From contig CAVZZG010000003.1 of assembly GCA_963779685.1 (NCBI GenBank), positions 248,001 through 312,000 of the forward strand: a stretch of DNA of 64,000 bases, written 5' to 3'. Of this stretch, positions 26,990-35,829 are shown in pieces. The DNA is from CAVZZG01 sp963779685. Lineage in GTDB: Bacteria > Actinomycetota > Thermoleophilia > Gaiellales > F1-60-MAGs149. How positions within the stretch are numbered: the first letter of the stretch is position 1; each line of letters begins with the position of its first letter. Both the position numbers and the translations under genes were made by a program. Below the pieces are notes generated by a model. It worked only from the letters and a program-made list of their open reading frames with translations. It ran no database searches and was not told where the DNA came from.

Positions 26990-28005
26990 CGGACGACCGC
27001 ATGATCGCCCCGGGCGCGCAGATGGCGGACGACGAGGCCGATGCGACGCTGCGGCCGCGACGCCTTGGCGAGTTCCTCGGGCAGGCCCGCGTGGTCGGGC
27101 AGCTCGCGGTCTATCTGGAGGCAGCCCGGGGTCGCGGGGAGGCCTGCGACCACGTGCTCCTGGCCGGCCCCGCCGGTCTCGGGAAGACGAGCCTCGCTCA
27201 CATCATCGCGACCGAGATGGGCGCGGACATCCACACCATCTCGGGGCCGGCGCTCGAGCGGAAGGGCGACATGGCGGCGATCCTGACCGCGCTCGAGCCT
27301 CGCGACGTGCTGTTCATCGACGAGATCCACCGCATGCCGAGGGCCATCGAGGAGCTCCTCTACCCGGCCATGGAGGATCAGGTGATCGACGTCGTGATCG
27401 GGTCCGGGCCCGGCGCGCGGACGCTCCGGATCGAGCTTGCGGCCTTCACCCTGGTGGGGGCGACGACCCGGGCCGGCATGCTCACGAAGCCGCTGCACGA
27501 CCGCTTCGGCATTCACTTCCGGCTCGAGCACTACCCGTTGGACGAGCTCTCGCAGATCGTCGAGCGGGCCGCCGGTATCCTCGGCCTCAGCATCACCGCG
27601 ACCGGGGCGGAGGAGGTGGCGCGACGCTCGCGAGGCACGCCGCGGATCGCGAACCGGCTGCTGCGAAGGGTGCGAGACGTCGCCCAGGTTCGCGGCCTGG
27701 CGACCCTGGACGACGATCAGGCCGCGGAGGCGCTCGACTTCCTGCAGGTCGATGCCGACGGCCTCGACCACGCCGACCGCACGTTGCTGCGGACGATCGG
27801 CGAGAAGTTCGCCGGCGGTCCGGTGGGTCTGTCGACGCTCGCGGTCGCGCTGGGCGAGGACGCCGGGACGATCGAGGAGGTCTACGAGCCCTACCTGATC
27901 CAGCAGGGGCTCATCCAGCGGACGCCGCGGGGTCGAGTGCTGACGCCGCGGGGTCGTGATCTGCAGGCGGTGCCGGCGCCGGAGGCGGGCTCGCTGTTTC
28001 CCTGA
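26986..28005 (+). CDS. ruvB: Holliday junction branch-migration ATPase RuvB
   Basis: 339 residues from ATG 26986. Walker A is GPAGLGKTSLAH, Walker B DVLFIDEIHRM, sensor 1 LVGATTRAGML, and sensor-2 arginine region RGTPRIANRLLRRVRD; the DEADATLRPRRLGEFLGQ start is typical. The C-terminal end is unusual: TPRGR-VL-TPRGR-DL arises from a 24-bp direct duplication. The last 95 bp are overlapped on the other strand by the RDD gene. RuvB rings drive branch migration in recombination repair. Confidence 0.95.
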   Translation: MTDDRMIAPGAQMADDEADATLRPRRLGEFLGQARVVGQLAVYLEAARGRGEACDHVLLAGPAGLGKTSLAHIIATEMGADIHTISGPALERKGDMAAILTALEPRDVLFIDEIHRMPRAIEELLYPAMEDQVIDVVIGSGPGARTLRIELAAFTLVGATTRAGMLTKPLHDRFGIHFRLEHYPLDELSQIVERAAGILGLSITATGAEEVARRSRGTPRIANRLLRRVRDVAQVRGLATLDDDQAAEALDFLQVDADGLDHADRTLLRTIGEKFAGGPVGLSTLAVALGEDAGTIEEVYEPYLIQQGLIQRTPRGRVLTPRGRDLQAVPAPEAGSLFP

Positions 28006-28618
28006 GCGGAGGGCCCTGGACGCACACCGTTGCCGCGCCGCGGTCGTGGAGCGTCAGGCGCCGGCCGTCGCCGAAGAGCATGCCGAGCGACATCACGGGG
28101 ATGGCGAGTGCCACCCAGATCGCGACCCGCCCGGCCGTCGGGACGTCGGCCCATCGGTACGCCACCGCGCACGCCCCGGCCAGGATGTAGAGCTCGATGA
28201 ACTTGATCACCCCGTCGCGGATCGCCGCGCGCGGGTACGACACGGCCGAGCCGTCCCAGGTCACGACGTGGAGGTCGACCAGGCGCTTGCCCAGGGTGCG
28301 TCCGGTGCTGCCGAGCGCCACCGGGAAGTAGAGCATCGTGGCGATCACGATCGCGGCCCGCAGAGCCTCGTCGCCCTGCGTGGGCGCCGGGTCGGCGATC
28401 CGGTCTGGCAGGAAGCCGGCGGCGATGAAGGCGGCCACGAACATGCCGAAGTCCAGGCCGGTGGCGATGATCCGCCGCCATGGCGACCCGATGGGGCGGA
28501 AGCCGCCGTGGTCCCCGGACGGTGTCAGCAGGCGTTGCGCACCGCAGGCCGAGCAGACGGGCCAGTCGTAGGGCGTCAGGGTGCCGCAGATCGTGCACGG
28601 TGCGACGGGAGCGATCAT
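27911..28618 (-). CDS. RDD-family membrane protein with N-terminal zinc ribbon
   Basis: A 235-residue protein: a CTICGTLTPYDWPVCSACGAQ zinc ribbon (two CxxC pairs, residues 8-28), then an RDD domain with about three membrane helices (WRRIIATGLDFGMFVAAFIAAGF, AAIVIATMLYFPVALGSTGRTLGKRLVDLHVV, and RDGVIKFIELYILAG) and a Pro/Ala-rich tail. RDD proteins have been linked to Na+/H+ exchange or cofactor handling in some bacteria, without general function. The tail lies antisense to the end of ruvB over 95 bp. Confidence 0.8.
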   Translation of the reverse strand: MIAPVAPCTICGTLTPYDWPVCSACGAQRLLTPSGDHGGFRPIGSPWRRIIATGLDFGMFVAAFIAAGFLPDRIADPAPTQGDEALRAAIVIATMLYFPVALGSTGRTLGKRLVDLHVVTWDGSAVSYPRAAIRDGVIKFIELYILAGACAVAYRWADVPTAGRVAIWVALAIPVMSLGMLFGDGRRLTLHDRGAATVCVQGPPLRETASPPPAPAPPADHDPAASALDPAASAG

Positions 28619-28626
28619 CGGCGCCG

Positions 28627-29109
28627 TCAGCGTACCGGCTGGCTGCGCCGCCGGATGGCGCGATCGACCGCGCGGTACGAGCGGAGGGCGGCATCGCGCG
28701 CCGCCAGGGCATCCGCCGTGGCGGCAGCCGTGCCGGCGGCCTTGCCGGCGGCCGTGACCGGCGACGGGGTCGCGGGGGCGAGTTGCGACATCGCCGCCGC
28801 CGAATCGGCCGCCTTCGCGCTCTCGACCGATACGCCGGCAGCCGCCGGGGCAGGGTTCGGCGCTCGCGGAGGAGCGCCGTCCTGTCGCCCGATGACGACG
28901 GCGGCGGTGACACCGGCGACGACCGCGAGCGGCGCCACGACCGCGAGGGCGCGGCGCATCACCGGGCGACGACGCACCGTTCGCACGGCGGGAACGGGCT
29001 CTGCGGCCAGTACCCGCTCGAGCCGCTCCAGCACCGCGGCCGGCGCCGGTTCGGTGCCGAGTGCCACGAGCAGCTCGCGGATGCGATCCTGGTCGGCCGG
29101 CGTGCTCAT
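28627..29109 (-). CDS. Probable anti-sigma factor (single-TM protein)
   Basis: 160 residues from ATG 29109. A short N-terminal helical part (MSTPADQDRIRELLVALGTE) is followed by one TM helix (ALAVVAPLAVVAGVTAAVVIG, residues about 54-74) and an Ala/Pro/Ser-rich outer region. Its ATG overlaps the stop of the sigma gene (ATGA), the usual layout for an ECF sigma factor and its membrane anti-sigma. No HxxxCxxC zinc motif is present, so it is not a ZAS-type. Function inferred from position. Confidence 0.6.
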   Translation of the reverse strand: MSTPADQDRIRELLVALGTEPAPAAVLERLERVLAAEPVPAVRTVRRRPVMRRALAVVAPLAVVAGVTAAVVIGRQDGAPPRAPNPAPAAAGVSVESAKAADSAAAMSQLAPATPSPVTAAGKAAGTAAATADALAARDAALRSYRAVDRAIRRRSQPVR

Positions 29110-29670
29110 CCTGCTCCTTCGACGGTTTCGACGCCGGACGGTTCCCGCAGCAGTGCCGCGAGTTGCGCGCGCCCTCGGTGGACCCGGCTCTTGACGGTGC
29201 CGGTGGGCAGTCCGAGAACGGCCGCCGCCTCGCCCGCTCCCAGCCCGGCCACGTCGCACAGCACCACCGCCTCCCGGAAGTCGTCCGGCAACTGCCGCAG
29301 GGCGGCTTCCAGTGCTCGTCGGGTCGCGTCCTGCGCGTACGGGTCGCCGGGCGCCTGCGGTTCGAAGCCGGTCGTCTCGTCGATGGAGGTCGTCGCCCGG
29401 CGGCGGGCGATCACGTCGTAGGAACGCGTTGACGGCGATCCGGTAGAGCCAGGTCGAGACCCGCGACCGGCGCCCGAACGAGGCCAGGCCCCGGTAGGCG
29501 TTGAGGAACGTGTCCTGGAGGGCGTCCTCGGCGTCCGCCTGGTGTCGCGTGAGCCGGAGCGTGACGGCGTAGACGCGGTCGCGGTGCCGCACCACGAGTT
29601 CGTCGAACGCCGGCCGGTCGCCTCGCTGGGCCCGGCGGACGAGGGTCTCGTCCTTGTCCGGCCCGGCCAC
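29106..29670 (-). CDS. ECF-type RNA polymerase sigma factor, one frameshift
   Basis: Joining two frames gives a complete ECF sigma of about 188 residues. Region 2 is in the first frame: RGDRPAFDELVVRHRDRVYAVTLRLTRHQADAEDALQDTFLNAYRGL and STWLYRIAVNAF; region 4 in the second: ALRQLPDDFREAVVLCDVAGLGAGEAAAVLGLPTGTVKSRVHRGRAQLAALL. A single extra base at about 29421 (in a GG on the plus strand) separates them. GTG 29670 is the start; the divergent queA starts only 18 bp away, so promoters of both lie inside coding sequence. It is followed by its probable anti-sigma gene. Confidence 0.85.
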
Positions 29671-29688
29671 GCGCAGAATGTAGCTGCC

Positions 29689-30696
29689 GTGCGCACGAGC
29701 GACCTCGACTACGAGCTCCCGGCCGACCTGATCGCCCAGTCGCCGGCAGAGCCGCGCGACGCTGCCCGGCTGCTGGTCTTCGCCCGCGCCGACGGCGAGA
29801 TCCGGCACCGCCGGTTCGCCGACCTGGCGGAGGAGCTCCGGCCGGATGACCTCGTGATCCTGAACACGACCCGCGTGCTGCCCGTGCGCGTCCGGGGCAC
29901 CCGGCCCACCGGCGGCGCGGCCGAGGTGCTCCTGCTCGAGCCGCTCGGGGACGGCAGCTGGGAGGCGCTCGCGCGGCCCGCCCGCAAGCTCCGCCCCGGC
30001 ACGCGGGTCGATTGCGGCCCCGGTCTGGAGATCGAGGTGCTGGCACAGATCGGCGAGGGACTCGTGCGGGTGCGCCCGCACGCTGCCGGATCGCTCGAGG
30101 CGGCGCTCGAGCAGGTCGGCGACCTGCCGCTGCCGCCGTACATCCACGAGCACCCCGCCGACCCCGGCCGCTACCAGACGGTGTACGCCGACGTCGCCGG
30201 GTCGGCTGCCGCACCCACGGCCGGTCTCCACTTCACCCCCGAGCTGCTCGAGCGCGTGCGGGCGACCTGCGAGGTCGCCGAGGTCGACCTGCGCGTCGGC
30301 ATCGACACGTTCCGGCCCGTCGCCGAGGAGGATCTGGACGACCACGTCATGCACTCCGAGGCCTACGCCGTCGACCCGGGCACCCGGGCGCGGATTCGCG
30401 CGGCGCGCGACGGCGGGCGCCGCATCGTCGCCATCGGCACCACGAGTGTACGCGTGCTCGAGACCATCGCCGACGAGACTGCGCCCGACGTTGGCCGCAC
30501 CCGCCTCTGCATCCAGCCGGGGCACGCGTTCCGGCTGACCGGGGCGATGGTGACCAACTTCCACCTGCCTCGCTCGACGCTGCTCGCGCTCGTGATGGCC
30601 TTCGCGGGCACCGCCGAGACGCGGCGGATCTACGCCGAGGCGATCGGCGAGCGCTACCGCTTCTACTCCTTCGGCGACGCCATGCTCGTCGTGTGA
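29689..30696 (+). CDS. queA: S-adenosylmethionine:tRNA ribosyltransferase-isomerase
   Basis: 335 residues from GTG 29689 (RTSDLDYELPADLIAQSPAEPRDAARLLV). Family motifs LNTTRVLPVRVRGT, DLPLPPYIHEHPADPGRYQTVYA, AGSAAAPTAGLHFTPELL and MVTNFHLPRSTLLALVMAFAG are all present. QueA converts preQ1-tRNA to epoxyqueuosine-tRNA with SAM as the ribosyl donor. tgt is just downstream but separated by the large kinase-fusion gene on the other strand; together with yajC-secDF this is a conserved bacterial order. Confidence 0.95.
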   Translation: MRTSDLDYELPADLIAQSPAEPRDAARLLVFARADGEIRHRRFADLAEELRPDDLVILNTTRVLPVRVRGTRPTGGAAEVLLLEPLGDGSWEALARPARKLRPGTRVDCGPGLEIEVLAQIGEGLVRVRPHAAGSLEAALEQVGDLPLPPYIHEHPADPGRYQTVYADVAGSAAAPTAGLHFTPELLERVRATCEVAEVDLRVGIDTFRPVAEEDLDDHVMHSEAYAVDPGTRARIRAARDGGRRIVAIGTTSVRVLETIADETAPDVGRTRLCIQPGHAFRLTGAMVTNFHLPRSTLLALVMAFAGTAETRRIYAEAIGERYRFYSFGDAMLVV

Positions 30697-30697
30697 G

Positions 30698-33600
30698 CTA
30701 CCTGAGGCAGAGCGAGCCGAGGTCGACGACCCCGTCGTAGAGCGGGAGGAAGGTCTGACAGCCGACGCGCTGCGAGAAGAGCTGCGCGAATCCCGATTCG
30801 GTGTAGAGCGGGATGAACGCGCCACCGTCGACGATATCCGCGTCGATGGCCGACCACGCGCGCACTCGCTGTTCGCCCGATGTGGCCCGGGCCGCGTCGA
30901 TCCGGTCGAACAGGGGTTGGTCGTCGAGCCACGTGGGAAACGCGTAGTTCGGCGAGCGGGGTGAGACGACCGGATAGATGGCGTTCTCGGCATCGGGGTA
31001 GTCCGGGATCCAGCCACCGACCAGCGCGTTCGCCCAGGTGTCCGGGCGCGCCGCCTCGCGGAACGGGTCGTCGACACGGCGGACGTCGACGGCGACGCCG
31101 ATCGGTGCGAGCTGTGTCCGGAGGGCGTTCGCGAACTGCACCATCCGGTCGTTGAACCGGGCCACGGGCAGCACCATCGTCACGTGCCGCCCGCGCATCA
31201 GGGCCCGTGCGGCGGCCACGTCGCCGCGCACCGGGACGAGCTGCTCGGGGCGGTACCCGGCGACTCCGGGCCCGATCAGCCGGCTCGCTGGGTCGCCGTC
31301 GCCGGCACGGGCGAGGGCGGTGCGATCGAGGGCGAGTACGATCGCGCGCCGGACGTCGCGGTCGGCGAACGGCCCCGAGCGGGTGTCGAGTTGGAGGAAT
31401 CGCACCGCGGCCCCGAGCGGGCGGGCGAAGCAGCGCTGCGCGGCGGCGGGACAGGCGTTCGCGCCCCCGTACGCCTTCGCGAGCCGCCCGTCCGGAGCGA
31501 ACGCGGGGCTGGACGGCTTATCGAGGTCGATGGCGTAGTCGGCCTTCCCGGCCTCGACGAGGGCCGCGCCACGTTCGGCGTCGCCGCTGGCCGTGAGGAT
31601 CACGGCGTCCAGCGGAGCGGCCCGTGGGCCGTGATAGCCGGGGTTGCGGCGCAGGACGATCTGCTCGCCGAACGTGCGCGTGTCGACGTAGTACGGCCCG
31701 GCCGACGGGATCGGCTCGATCAGCCCGCTCCCAGCCGGCGGCGTGCCCACGGGAACGACGTGCGTACAGGGCGAGGAGAGCCGCGCCGGCAGGGTCTCGG
31801 AGGGGGCGCTCAGCGTCAGCGTGATGGCGTCACCGTCCACGGCGATCCCGCTGACGTGGGACGCCTTGCCGTCTGCGAACGCGCGGGCGCCGCGGATGTC
31901 GGGGAAGAGGGCCAGCGCGCAGTACCCGTCCTGCTCGATCATCCGCTCGAGGGAGAAGGCCACGTCCACGGCCGTCACCGGGGCACCCGACGGCGGTGAG
32001 AACCGCATCCCGGGACGCACCCGGAAGGTGTACCGGCGGCCGTCGCCCGAGGCGACCGGATCGCCCGCGGCGAGGTCCGGCACGACCTCGGCGGAACCAT
32101 CGGCTGCGGGCCGGTACTGCATCAGGCCGGCGCCGGCCGGGTAGCCGAGCGCCGCCGATGTGGAGTCGCTCACGGCAGCAGGATCGAGCGTGAACGCCTC
32201 CTGGGGAATGCTCGCGGTGACCACGCGCACGCCGGCGACCCGCTTGCGCGCGTCGGCGGCGGAGTAGTCGAGCCCGACCCACAGGCGGCCGCGCGATACC
32301 GCGACGCCGAGGGGACGGTGGCCGGTGACGACCTGCCGGGTCGCGTCCGTGCGCGGGTCGAGTCGCGTGACCGTGCCGGATCCGGCATTCGAGATCCACA
32401 GGTCGCCGCCGGCGGCGGTCATCGCCCACGTGCGCGATCCGGTGGGCACCTGCTTCACCGGCGACGCGTCTCGGCCGATCTTCCAGACGCCGTTGATCGA
32501 GTCCATCGTCACCCACAGGTACCCCTCAGCGGCCGCCGCGTCGACCGCCGAGCCGCCCGCGATCTTGCCGGTGGCCTCGGCCTGGCCGGTCGGCCCGAGC
32601 CGTGCGACCACGCTGCCGTCGTCGTACACCACCCACACGTCGCGGCCGTCGGCGACCAGATTGCTCGTCGTTGGCGATCCGTCCGGCAGTCGCGTGCTGA
32701 CGACGCGATCATTGGTCGGATCGATCCGAGCGAGCCGCGTCGGGTAGCCGTACGTGACCCAGATCTCGTCGCCGACGCGTGCGACGCCGCCGGGCGGGAT
32801 GCCGAGGTTCTCGTCGAGACCCCGGTGCGGGAGCCTGACCTCCTTGGTCACCCGGCGGTAGACGGGATCGACCCGCACCACCCGGTCGCCGTCTTCGGTC
32901 GTGTACCAGATCGAGCCGAACTCGACCGTGGGCAGGAACCGGTGCGGGTTCTCGATCGGGATGCGGCCCCGGACCGTCCCGGTCGACGGGTCGACGTCGG
33001 TCAGGAACTGGCGGTTCGGGTCGAGCGCGTAGAGCGCGCCCGGTGCCGTCACGAAGGCCCATGCGGTCTGGCCCGCGATCGACGAGAGCGGCCGTCCCGT
33101 CGCCGGATCGAGCGCGACGATCGCATTCGCCGGCGGTCCGGCCGCTTCCGCGGCCGTCGCCGGCCCGCGCCCGCCGGAGTTCCGGATCGCGGCCGCGGCC
33201 GCGACGGCGATGGCGGCGACTGCCATGGCGGCGGCCGCGATCGCGAACGGGCGACGGGACGGGCGCCGCCGTGGTGGCGGCGGCACCGACCCGGCAGGGT
33301 GGACGCCGACGAGGCCGACAGGCTCGTCGAAGCCCTTCAGGCGTTCGAGGCGGCGGTGCCCGTACGCGACGCCGTCGACCTTGCCGGCGAGGTGCACGAC
33401 GGCGTCCGAGGCGAGCACCTCGCCCGCGCCGGCGAGGGCGCAGAGCCGGGCCGCCCGGTTCAGCGCACCGCCGCGGAACCCGCCCGCGACGGGAACCGCC
33501 TCGCCGGCGTCGAGGCCGACGCCGACGCCCCGCGGGAGGCCGTCCTCGGAAATGCGTCGCTGGAGCGCGAGGGCGAACCGCAGCGCCTGACGCGGCGAGG

Positions 33601-34651
33601 CGAACACCAGCAGGCCCTCGTCGCCGCGCAGCTCCTGGAGCCGCCCGTCGAAGGCCTGCGCAGTGTCCGCGACCAGCCCGGCGAACGCCGCCGCGAGCGT
33701 CGCCCCGGCCTCGTCGCCGTTGTCGCGGGTGTACGCCGTGTAGCCGCGGATGTCGCAGAACAGGAACGTCTGCATGGCCGGTGCCGCCGGTGCCTCTCCC
33801 GCGAGCGCCGTCGCCGTCGCCAGCATCAGGTCGCCGCACGTGGCGTAGCGCTCGTCGCGATCCTTTGCGAGCGCCCTCGCGACGACCTCGTCGATCGCGG
33901 CCGGGAGGTCCTCGCGTTGCTCCGTCAAACGTGGCGGTGGCTCCCGCAGGTGGGCGACGATCGCCGCCAACTCGTTCTCGCGCGCGAAGGGCGGCGTACC
34001 CGCCAGGCACTCGTAGAGAACGCAACCGAGTCCGTAGACGTCGATCCGTCCGTCGACCGGGCGTCCCTCGATCTGCTCCGGCGCGAGGTAATCGACCGTG
34101 CCGAACACGGAGCGCTCGCCGGTCAGGCTCGTCACCGTGGACGCGTGCTTGGCCAGGCCGAAGTCGCACAGGTACGCCTGCTCGCGGTCGCCGTGCCGGG
34201 CGACGAGGATGTTGCCCGGCTTGACGTCGCGGTGCACGAGGCCGCGGTCGTGGGCGGCGTCGAGCGCGGAGGCGACCTGGGCGAGCAGTGCCAGCGTGCG
34301 CTCCGGGTCGAGCCGCCCGGCCTGGTCGAGGATCTCGCCCAGGTCGCGGCCGTCCACGTAGCGCATCGCGATGAAGAGGACATCGCCTTCCTCGCCGACG
34401 GCGTGGATCGGCACGATGTTGGGATGCTCCAGGGACGCCGCCACCCGGGACTCGCGCAGGAACCGCTCGCGGAACCGGTCGTCGCGCGCAAGGTCGGGGC
34501 GCAGCACCTTGAGGGCGACCCGGCGATCGAGCGATGTGTCGAGCGCCGTGTATACCTCTCCCGTGGAGCCATCGCCGACCCGGGTCTCTATCCGGTAGCC
34601 CGCGAGCGTGTCGCCGTGCTGCAACTGGGCCACCGGCGAAGCCTCGTTCAC
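30698..34651 (-). CDS. Fusion: Ser/Thr protein kinase - class III cyclase - TM - beta-propeller - oligopeptide-binding (SBP_bac_5)
   Basis: One unbroken frame of 1317 residues. Residues 17-280 are a PknB-type kinase with intact P-loop (VGDGSTGEVY), VALKVL, catalytic HRDVKPGN (140-147) and CDFGLA. Residues 292-450 are a class III nucleotide cyclase domain (FLFCDIRGYT, metal D300; LRGDEGLLVF, D344; ALNRAARL, N398/R402), but E340 replaces the substrate-specifying lysine. A single TM (468-489) follows RRRPSRR. Residues 500-820 show about six YVTN/propeller blades (WVTYGYPTRLARIDP and so on). Residues 820-1317 are a type-5 substrate-binding protein (YTFRVRPGMRFSPPSGAPVTAVDVAFSLERM, LRRNPGYHGP). 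So cytoplasmic enzymes are joined to outside peptide-binding and propeller domains. GTG 34651; GTG 34633 also possible. Confidence 0.9.
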   Translation of the reverse strand: MNEASPVAQLQHGDTLAGYRIETRVGDGSTGEVYTALDTSLDRRVALKVLRPDLARDDRFRERFLRESRVAASLEHPNIVPIHAVGEEGDVLFIAMRYVDGRDLGEILDQAGRLDPERTLALLAQVASALDAAHDRGLVHRDVKPGNILVARHGDREQAYLCDFGLAKHASTVTSLTGERSVFGTVDYLAPEQIEGRPVDGRIDVYGLGCVLYECLAGTPPFARENELAAIVAHLREPPPRLTEQREDLPAAIDEVVARALAKDRDERYATCGDLMLATATALAGEAPAAPAMQTFLFCDIRGYTAYTRDNGDEAGATLAAAFAGLVADTAQAFDGRLQELRGDEGLLVFASPRQALRFALALQRRISEDGLPRGVGVGLDAGEAVPVAGGFRGGALNRAARLCALAGAGEVLASDAVVHLAGKVDGVAYGHRRLERLKGFDEPVGLVGVHPAGSVPPPPRRRPSRRPFAIAAAAMAVAAIAVAAAAAIRNSGGRGPATAAEAAGPPANAIVALDPATGRPLSSIAGQTAWAFVTAPGALYALDPNRQFLTDVDPSTGTVRGRIPIENPHRFLPTVEFGSIWYTTEDGDRVVRVDPVYRRVTKEVRLPHRGLDENLGIPPGGVARVGDEIWVTYGYPTRLARIDPTNDRVVSTRLPDGSPTTSNLVADGRDVWVVYDDGSVVARLGPTGQAEATGKIAGGSAVDAAAAEGYLWVTMDSINGVWKIGRDASPVKQVPTGSRTWAMTAAGGDLWISNAGSGTVTRLDPRTDATRQVVTGHRPLGVAVSRGRLWVGLDYSAADARKRVAGVRVVTASIPQEAFTLDPAAVSDSTSAALGYPAGAGLMQYRPAADGSAEVVPDLAAGDPVASGDGRRYTFRVRPGMRFSPPSGAPVTAVDVAFSLERMIEQDGYCALALFPDIRGARAFADGKASHVSGIAVDGDAITLTLSAPSETLPARLSSPCTHVVPVGTPPAGSGLIEPIPSAGPYYVDTRTFGEQIVLRRNPGYHGPRAAPLDAVILTASGDAERGAALVEAGKADYAIDLDKPSSPAFAPDGRLAKAYGGANACPAAAQRCFARPLGAAVRFLQLDTRSGPFADRDVRRAIVLALDRTALARAGDGDPASRLIGPGVAGYRPEQLVPVRGDVAAARALMRGRHVTMVLPVARFNDRMVQFANALRTQLAPIGVAVDVRRVDDPFREAARPDTWANALVGGWIPDYPDAENAIYPVVSPRSPNYAFPTWLDDQPLFDRIDAARATSGEQRVRAWSAIDADIVDGGAFIPLYTESGFAQLFSQRVGCQTFLPLYDGVVDLGSLCLR

Positions 34652-34697
34652 GGGCGAACGGCCGTCAAGGCCCGCCGGACGCGGTAGGGTCCGGCGG

Positions 34698-35819
34698 ATG
34701 GCGGCTCCGGGGAGCTTCAGCGTCCAGGCCACGGACGGTTCCGCCCGCGCGGCGACGCTGACGACGGCGCATGGCGTGGTGGAGACGCCGGTGTTCATGC
34801 CGGTCGGCACCAAGGCGGCCGTGAAGGGCTTCGACCCGGACGAGCTGCGCGGACTCGGGGCCGCGATCGTGCTCGCCAACACCTACCACCTGCACTTCCG
34901 GCCGGGCGAGGACCTGATCGCGGAGCTCGGCGGCCTCCACCGCTTCATGGGCTGGGACGGACCCATCCTCACCGACTCGGGCGGATTCCAGGTCTTCTCG
35001 CTGCTCGATACCGCCCGCATCGACGCCGATGGCGTCACCTTCCGCAGCGTCTACGACGGCAGCCCGGCGCGGTTCACGCCCGAGCTGGCCATGGAGATCC
35101 AGCGAGCGCTCGGTGCGGACATCGCGATGTGCTTCGACGAGTGCCCGCCGGGGGACGCTCCGAGGGAAGCCGTGGCCCGTGCCGTGGCCCGGACGTCGGC
35201 CTGGGCGGAGAGGTGCGCCGCGGTCGAGCCCGCGCCGGGCCAGCTGCGCTTCGGCATCGTCCAGGGCGGGGTCGACCTCGATCTCCGCCGCGAGAGCGCC
35301 GCGGCGGTGACCTCGCTCGGGTTCGACGGGCACGCCCTCGGCGGCCTCTCGGTGGGGGAGGATCGCGGCCGCATGTTCGAGGTCACCGGTGCGACGGCGC
35401 CGCTGCTCCCGGCCGACCGGCCCCGTTACTTCATGGGCATCGGCGACCCCGAGGCGATCCTCCGCGTGATCGCGGCCGGTATCGACATGTTCGACTGCGT
35501 GCTACCCACCCGGCTCGGGCGAACCGGCTCGGCGTTCAGCTGGGACGGGCGCCTCAACCTGCGCAACGCCCGCTTCGCACGCGACCCCGGTCCGCTCGAC
35601 GAACGCTGTCGGTGCACCACCTGCAGCCGCTTCTCACGGGCCTACATCCGGCACCTCGTGACCCAGGACGAGATCCTCGGCCTCCGGCTACTCAGCGTGC
35701 ATAACGTCACCTTCCTGCTAGATTTGACCCGATCAGCGCGCGAGGCGATCCTCGAGGGCAGGTTCGACGTGTTTCTCCGCGAATCCCTCGACCGCCTGAA
35801 CGCCGCTCCCACTCACTAG
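34698..35819 (+). CDS. tgt: tRNA-guanine transglycosylase
   Basis: 373 residues from ATG 34698. MPVGTKAAVKGF, LANTYHLHFRPG, PILTDSGGFQVFSL (nucleophile region D), GIDMFDCVLPTRLGRTGSAF and the zinc site CRCTTCSRFSRAYIRHL are complete. The enzyme exchanges guanine-34 of certain tRNAs for preQ1, the step before QueA. It heads a same-strand row tgt-yajC-secDF-recJ. Confidence 0.95.
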   Translation: MAAPGSFSVQATDGSARAATLTTAHGVVETPVFMPVGTKAAVKGFDPDELRGLGAAIVLANTYHLHFRPGEDLIAELGGLHRFMGWDGPILTDSGGFQVFSLLDTARIDADGVTFRSVYDGSPARFTPELAMEIQRALGADIAMCFDECPPGDAPREAVARAVARTSAWAERCAAVEPAPGQLRFGIVQGGVDLDLRRESAAAVTSLGFDGHALGGLSVGEDRGRMFEVTGATAPLLPADRPRYFMGIGDPEAILRVIAAGIDMFDCVLPTRLGRTGSAFSWDGRLNLRNARFARDPGPLDERCRCTTCSRFSRAYIRHLVTQDEILGLRLLSVHNVTFLLDLTRSAREAILEGRFDVFLRESLDRLNAAPTH

Positions 35820-35829
35820 GACCCGACAC

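Noticed and set aside
29360..29380. GGTTCGAAGCCGG, like a tRNA T-loop
   Set aside because: It lies inside the sigma-factor gene and no acceptor or anticodon stem surrounds it.
32318..34687. 789-residue plus-strand frame
   Set aside because: Antisense of the kinase fusion; high GC leaves long empty frames.
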